Origin: Candidatus Nitrosocosmicus sp.
GTDB lineage: Archaea > Thermoproteota > Nitrososphaeria > Nitrososphaerales > Nitrososphaeraceae
DNA: 6,911 bases
Direction of reading: 5' to 3'
Assembly: GCA_030452275.1 (NCBI GenBank)
Contig: JAKDMR010000110.1
Coordinates: forward strand, 1-6,911
Shown: one piece after another, positions 5,783-6,911 of the stretch
Layout: each line of letters starts with the position of its first letter
Numbering within the stretch: the first letter of the stretch is position 1
The notes under the pieces: generated by a model
Told to the model about the DNA's origin: nothing
Seen by the model: only the letters and a program-made list of their open reading frames with translations
The model's database searches: none
Position numbers and translations under genes: made by a program

Positions 5783-5824
5783 AAAAAACTAGATATACAA
5801 TTCTGGTTTTTTTATAATAAACCA
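5783..5824 (-). terminator. Terminator region of the PspA gene
   Basis: On the minus strand, TGGTTT (reverse complement of 5819-5824) can pair with AAACCA (reverse complement of 5804-5809) starting about 11 nt after the PspA stop codon. A T6 run (5783-5788 on the plus strand as A6) follows. Oligo-T alone is enough for archaeal termination; the hairpin may be incidental. Confidence 0.4.
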
Positions 5825-5834
5825 ATTCCATCTT

Positions 5835-6911
5835 TTATTTTATCAGGCCTTCATCTTTGAATATATTTTGTGCTTCTTCAACAGAAATGTCTGGATTCGG
5901 AATATAGAGATCTGATTTGAATATATCTGTATCCATAACGAGTCTACTATTACTCTTTATAAACAATGTAATTTCTTCTAATTTCTCTTTAAGTTCTTTT
6001 TTAACTACTTCATGGCTGGTCTGACCGCTAATGTAATTTTTCAAAATGTTGACAACCTCATTGTCAATATTATTAATTTGTGTTAATTTATTCTTGTCAA
6101 TTTCATATTGACCTCCTTCAGCAATTCTAATTATGGTCACATTTTCATTTCCTTTAGTCTCGGTATTTTTAAAAGTAGATGCATTCTTTCCTGCGTCTGA
6201 TGGGTTTACCTGCAAATCATTCTTCATTTTTTTAAGATCTTCTTCGACAGCCTGATTTGACGAAATCTTACTCAGCTCTCTCTCTATATCGGCATCTTTT
6301 GAGGAAGGATAAGATGAGGTAAAGTCTGTGAGGGTTCCAGAGTCAATCATTTCATCAAGTGCTTGGGCTTTTGCCTTCATATTTTCAGTTTTCTCTCCCA
6401 CCCGGTCCAAGATGTTACCTACATCGTTAAACTCTTCTGAAATTCCGGTAATGCTTTCTTTAATTTTTACTTGAGCCTCTGCAGCAGAATACTGAGCTTT
6501 AATTATTTCTTTTCTTGTCTTAAATTGCTGAATCTTGGTTGAAAGCCGTCTCTCTGCGTCTTCTAATTTTGCCTGGTCTTTTTCAATCCCAGAGATCTGA
6601 GATTCAAGGTCTTTTATTTGCATCATTAAAGCATTTTTTCTTTCAAGTGCGAGTCTAGCTAGATCCTCCCTATTAGAAATTAGTGAATGTTTGGCTTGAT
6701 CCTCTAATGTATTTACATTTGCCAATAGTTTCGCCCTTTGCATTTCTAGTCTTTTTTTCGACGTAATAACTTGAAGAATGTCTTGTCTTAATTTAATTAT
6801 TAATTCATTTTGTTTTTCAAACGAGTAATTTAACATTTCATGTGGATTTTCAAGTTTATCTGCTATTCTACTAGCTTTTGCTTTGAAAATTGTTGTAAAC
6901 CGTTCTATTAA
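5835..6911 (-). CDS. pspA: PspA/ESCRT-III family protein with C-terminal PspAA-like domain, 5' end beyond window
   Basis: Membrane-associated coiled-coil protein of the PspA/IM30 (Vipp1) family, which binds stressed membranes from the cytoplasmic side and assembles into ESCRT-III-like polymers. The frame is open from the window edge: 25 codons upstream of the ATG at 6836 read LIERFTTIFKAKASRIADKL, then ENPHE, the expected amphipathic N-terminal helix and E-(D/N)-P motif. The real start is therefore beyond 6911 and 358 residues are visible. Numbering from the first visible codon, about 26-195 is a long helical hairpin rich in K, E, Q and R, and 195-255 is a polar linker. About 257-358 (IIRIAEGGQYEID, then SDLYIPNPDISVEEAQ and DEGLIK) resembles the PspAA domain, a separate gene next to pspA in many bacteria. 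No transmembrane segment is visible. The domain match is from memory of the family pattern. Confidence 0.9.
   Translation of the reverse strand, partial: LIERFTTIFKAKASRIADKLENPHEMLNYSFEKQNELIIKLRQDILQVITSKKRLEMQRAKLLANVNTLEDQAKHSLISNREDLARLALERKNALMMQIKDLESQISGIEKDQAKLEDAERRLSTKIQQFKTRKEIIKAQYSAAEAQVKIKESITGISEEFNDVGNILDRVGEKTENMKAKAQALDEMIDSGTLTDFTSSYPSSKDADIERELSKISSNQAVEEDLKKMKNDLQVNPSDAGKNASTFKNTETKGNENVTIIRIAEGGQYEIDKNKLTQINNIDNEVVNILKNYISGQTSHEVVKKELKEKLEEITLFIKSNSRLVMDTDIFKSDLYIPNPDISVEEAQNIFKDEGLIK

Larger units (their letters stand above)
5185..5834. other. 650-bp intergenic region
   Basis: No protein gene above about 22 codons can be supported. The region holds a tandem 9-bp repeat with ATGACTC cores (5321-5338) flanked by a possible minus-sense stem (5311-5321 with 5340-5350), a promoter-like segment near 5471-5489, the long hairpin at 5525-5590, a T-rich stretch (about 5605-5657) and the 3' trailer of the PspA gene. 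Confidence 0.5.

Noticed and set aside
1..6911. CRISPR array, toxin-antitoxin pair or restriction-modification operon
   Set aside because: There are no regularly spaced repeats. The helicase has no nuclease or methylase partner, and no pair of small overlapping genes fits a toxin-antitoxin module.

Overview
The window looks like AT-rich archaeal DNA, most likely from an ammonia-oxidising thaumarchaeon (Nitrososphaeria) of the Nitrososphaera/Nitrosocosmicus kind. This is inferred from protein style, AT-rich spacers with TATA-like boxes close to start codons, T-tract ends in place of hairpin terminators, and a tyrosine-recombinase fragment of the type I associate with those genomes. No rRNA or tRNA is present to confirm it.

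Layout, left to right. Positions 1-306 are non-coding and hold a T-tract end for the next gene. Positions 307-2205 (minus) encode a 632-residue superfamily 2 helicase with a C-terminal SWIM zinc finger and a long low-complexity insert inside its first RecA-like domain. A 669-bp divergent spacer (2206-2874) holds dyad-symmetric sequence and one 9-bp hairpin. Positions 2875-3612 and 3627-3917 (plus) are two adjacent reading frames. They probably form one conserved archaeal protein split by a 1-nt slip in a run of six G. Positions 3918-4393 are non-coding with inverted repeats. Positions 4394-4696 (plus, TTG start) encode a small acidic protein resembling the CcbP-type calcium-binding family. Positions 4759-5104 (minus) are the frameshifted N-terminal remnant of a tyrosine recombinase. 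Positions 5185-5834 are non-coding but contain a striking 66-nt hairpin (5525-5590). Positions 5835 to beyond 6911 (minus) encode a PspA/ESCRT-III-type coiled-coil protein with a PspAA-like domain fused at its C-terminus. Its reading frame runs off the window edge, so the ATG at 6836 is an internal Met.

The genes do not form one operon. The only likely co-transcribed pair is 2875-3917. The helicase suggests nucleic-acid remodelling, PspA suggests membrane-stress maintenance, and the integrase relic marks a past mobile element. I see no CRISPR array, intact insertion sequence or toxin-antitoxin pair. The observations most worth following are the PspA-PspAA fusion, the split gene at 2875-3917, the strand-asymmetric hairpin at 5525-5590, and the integrase relic.
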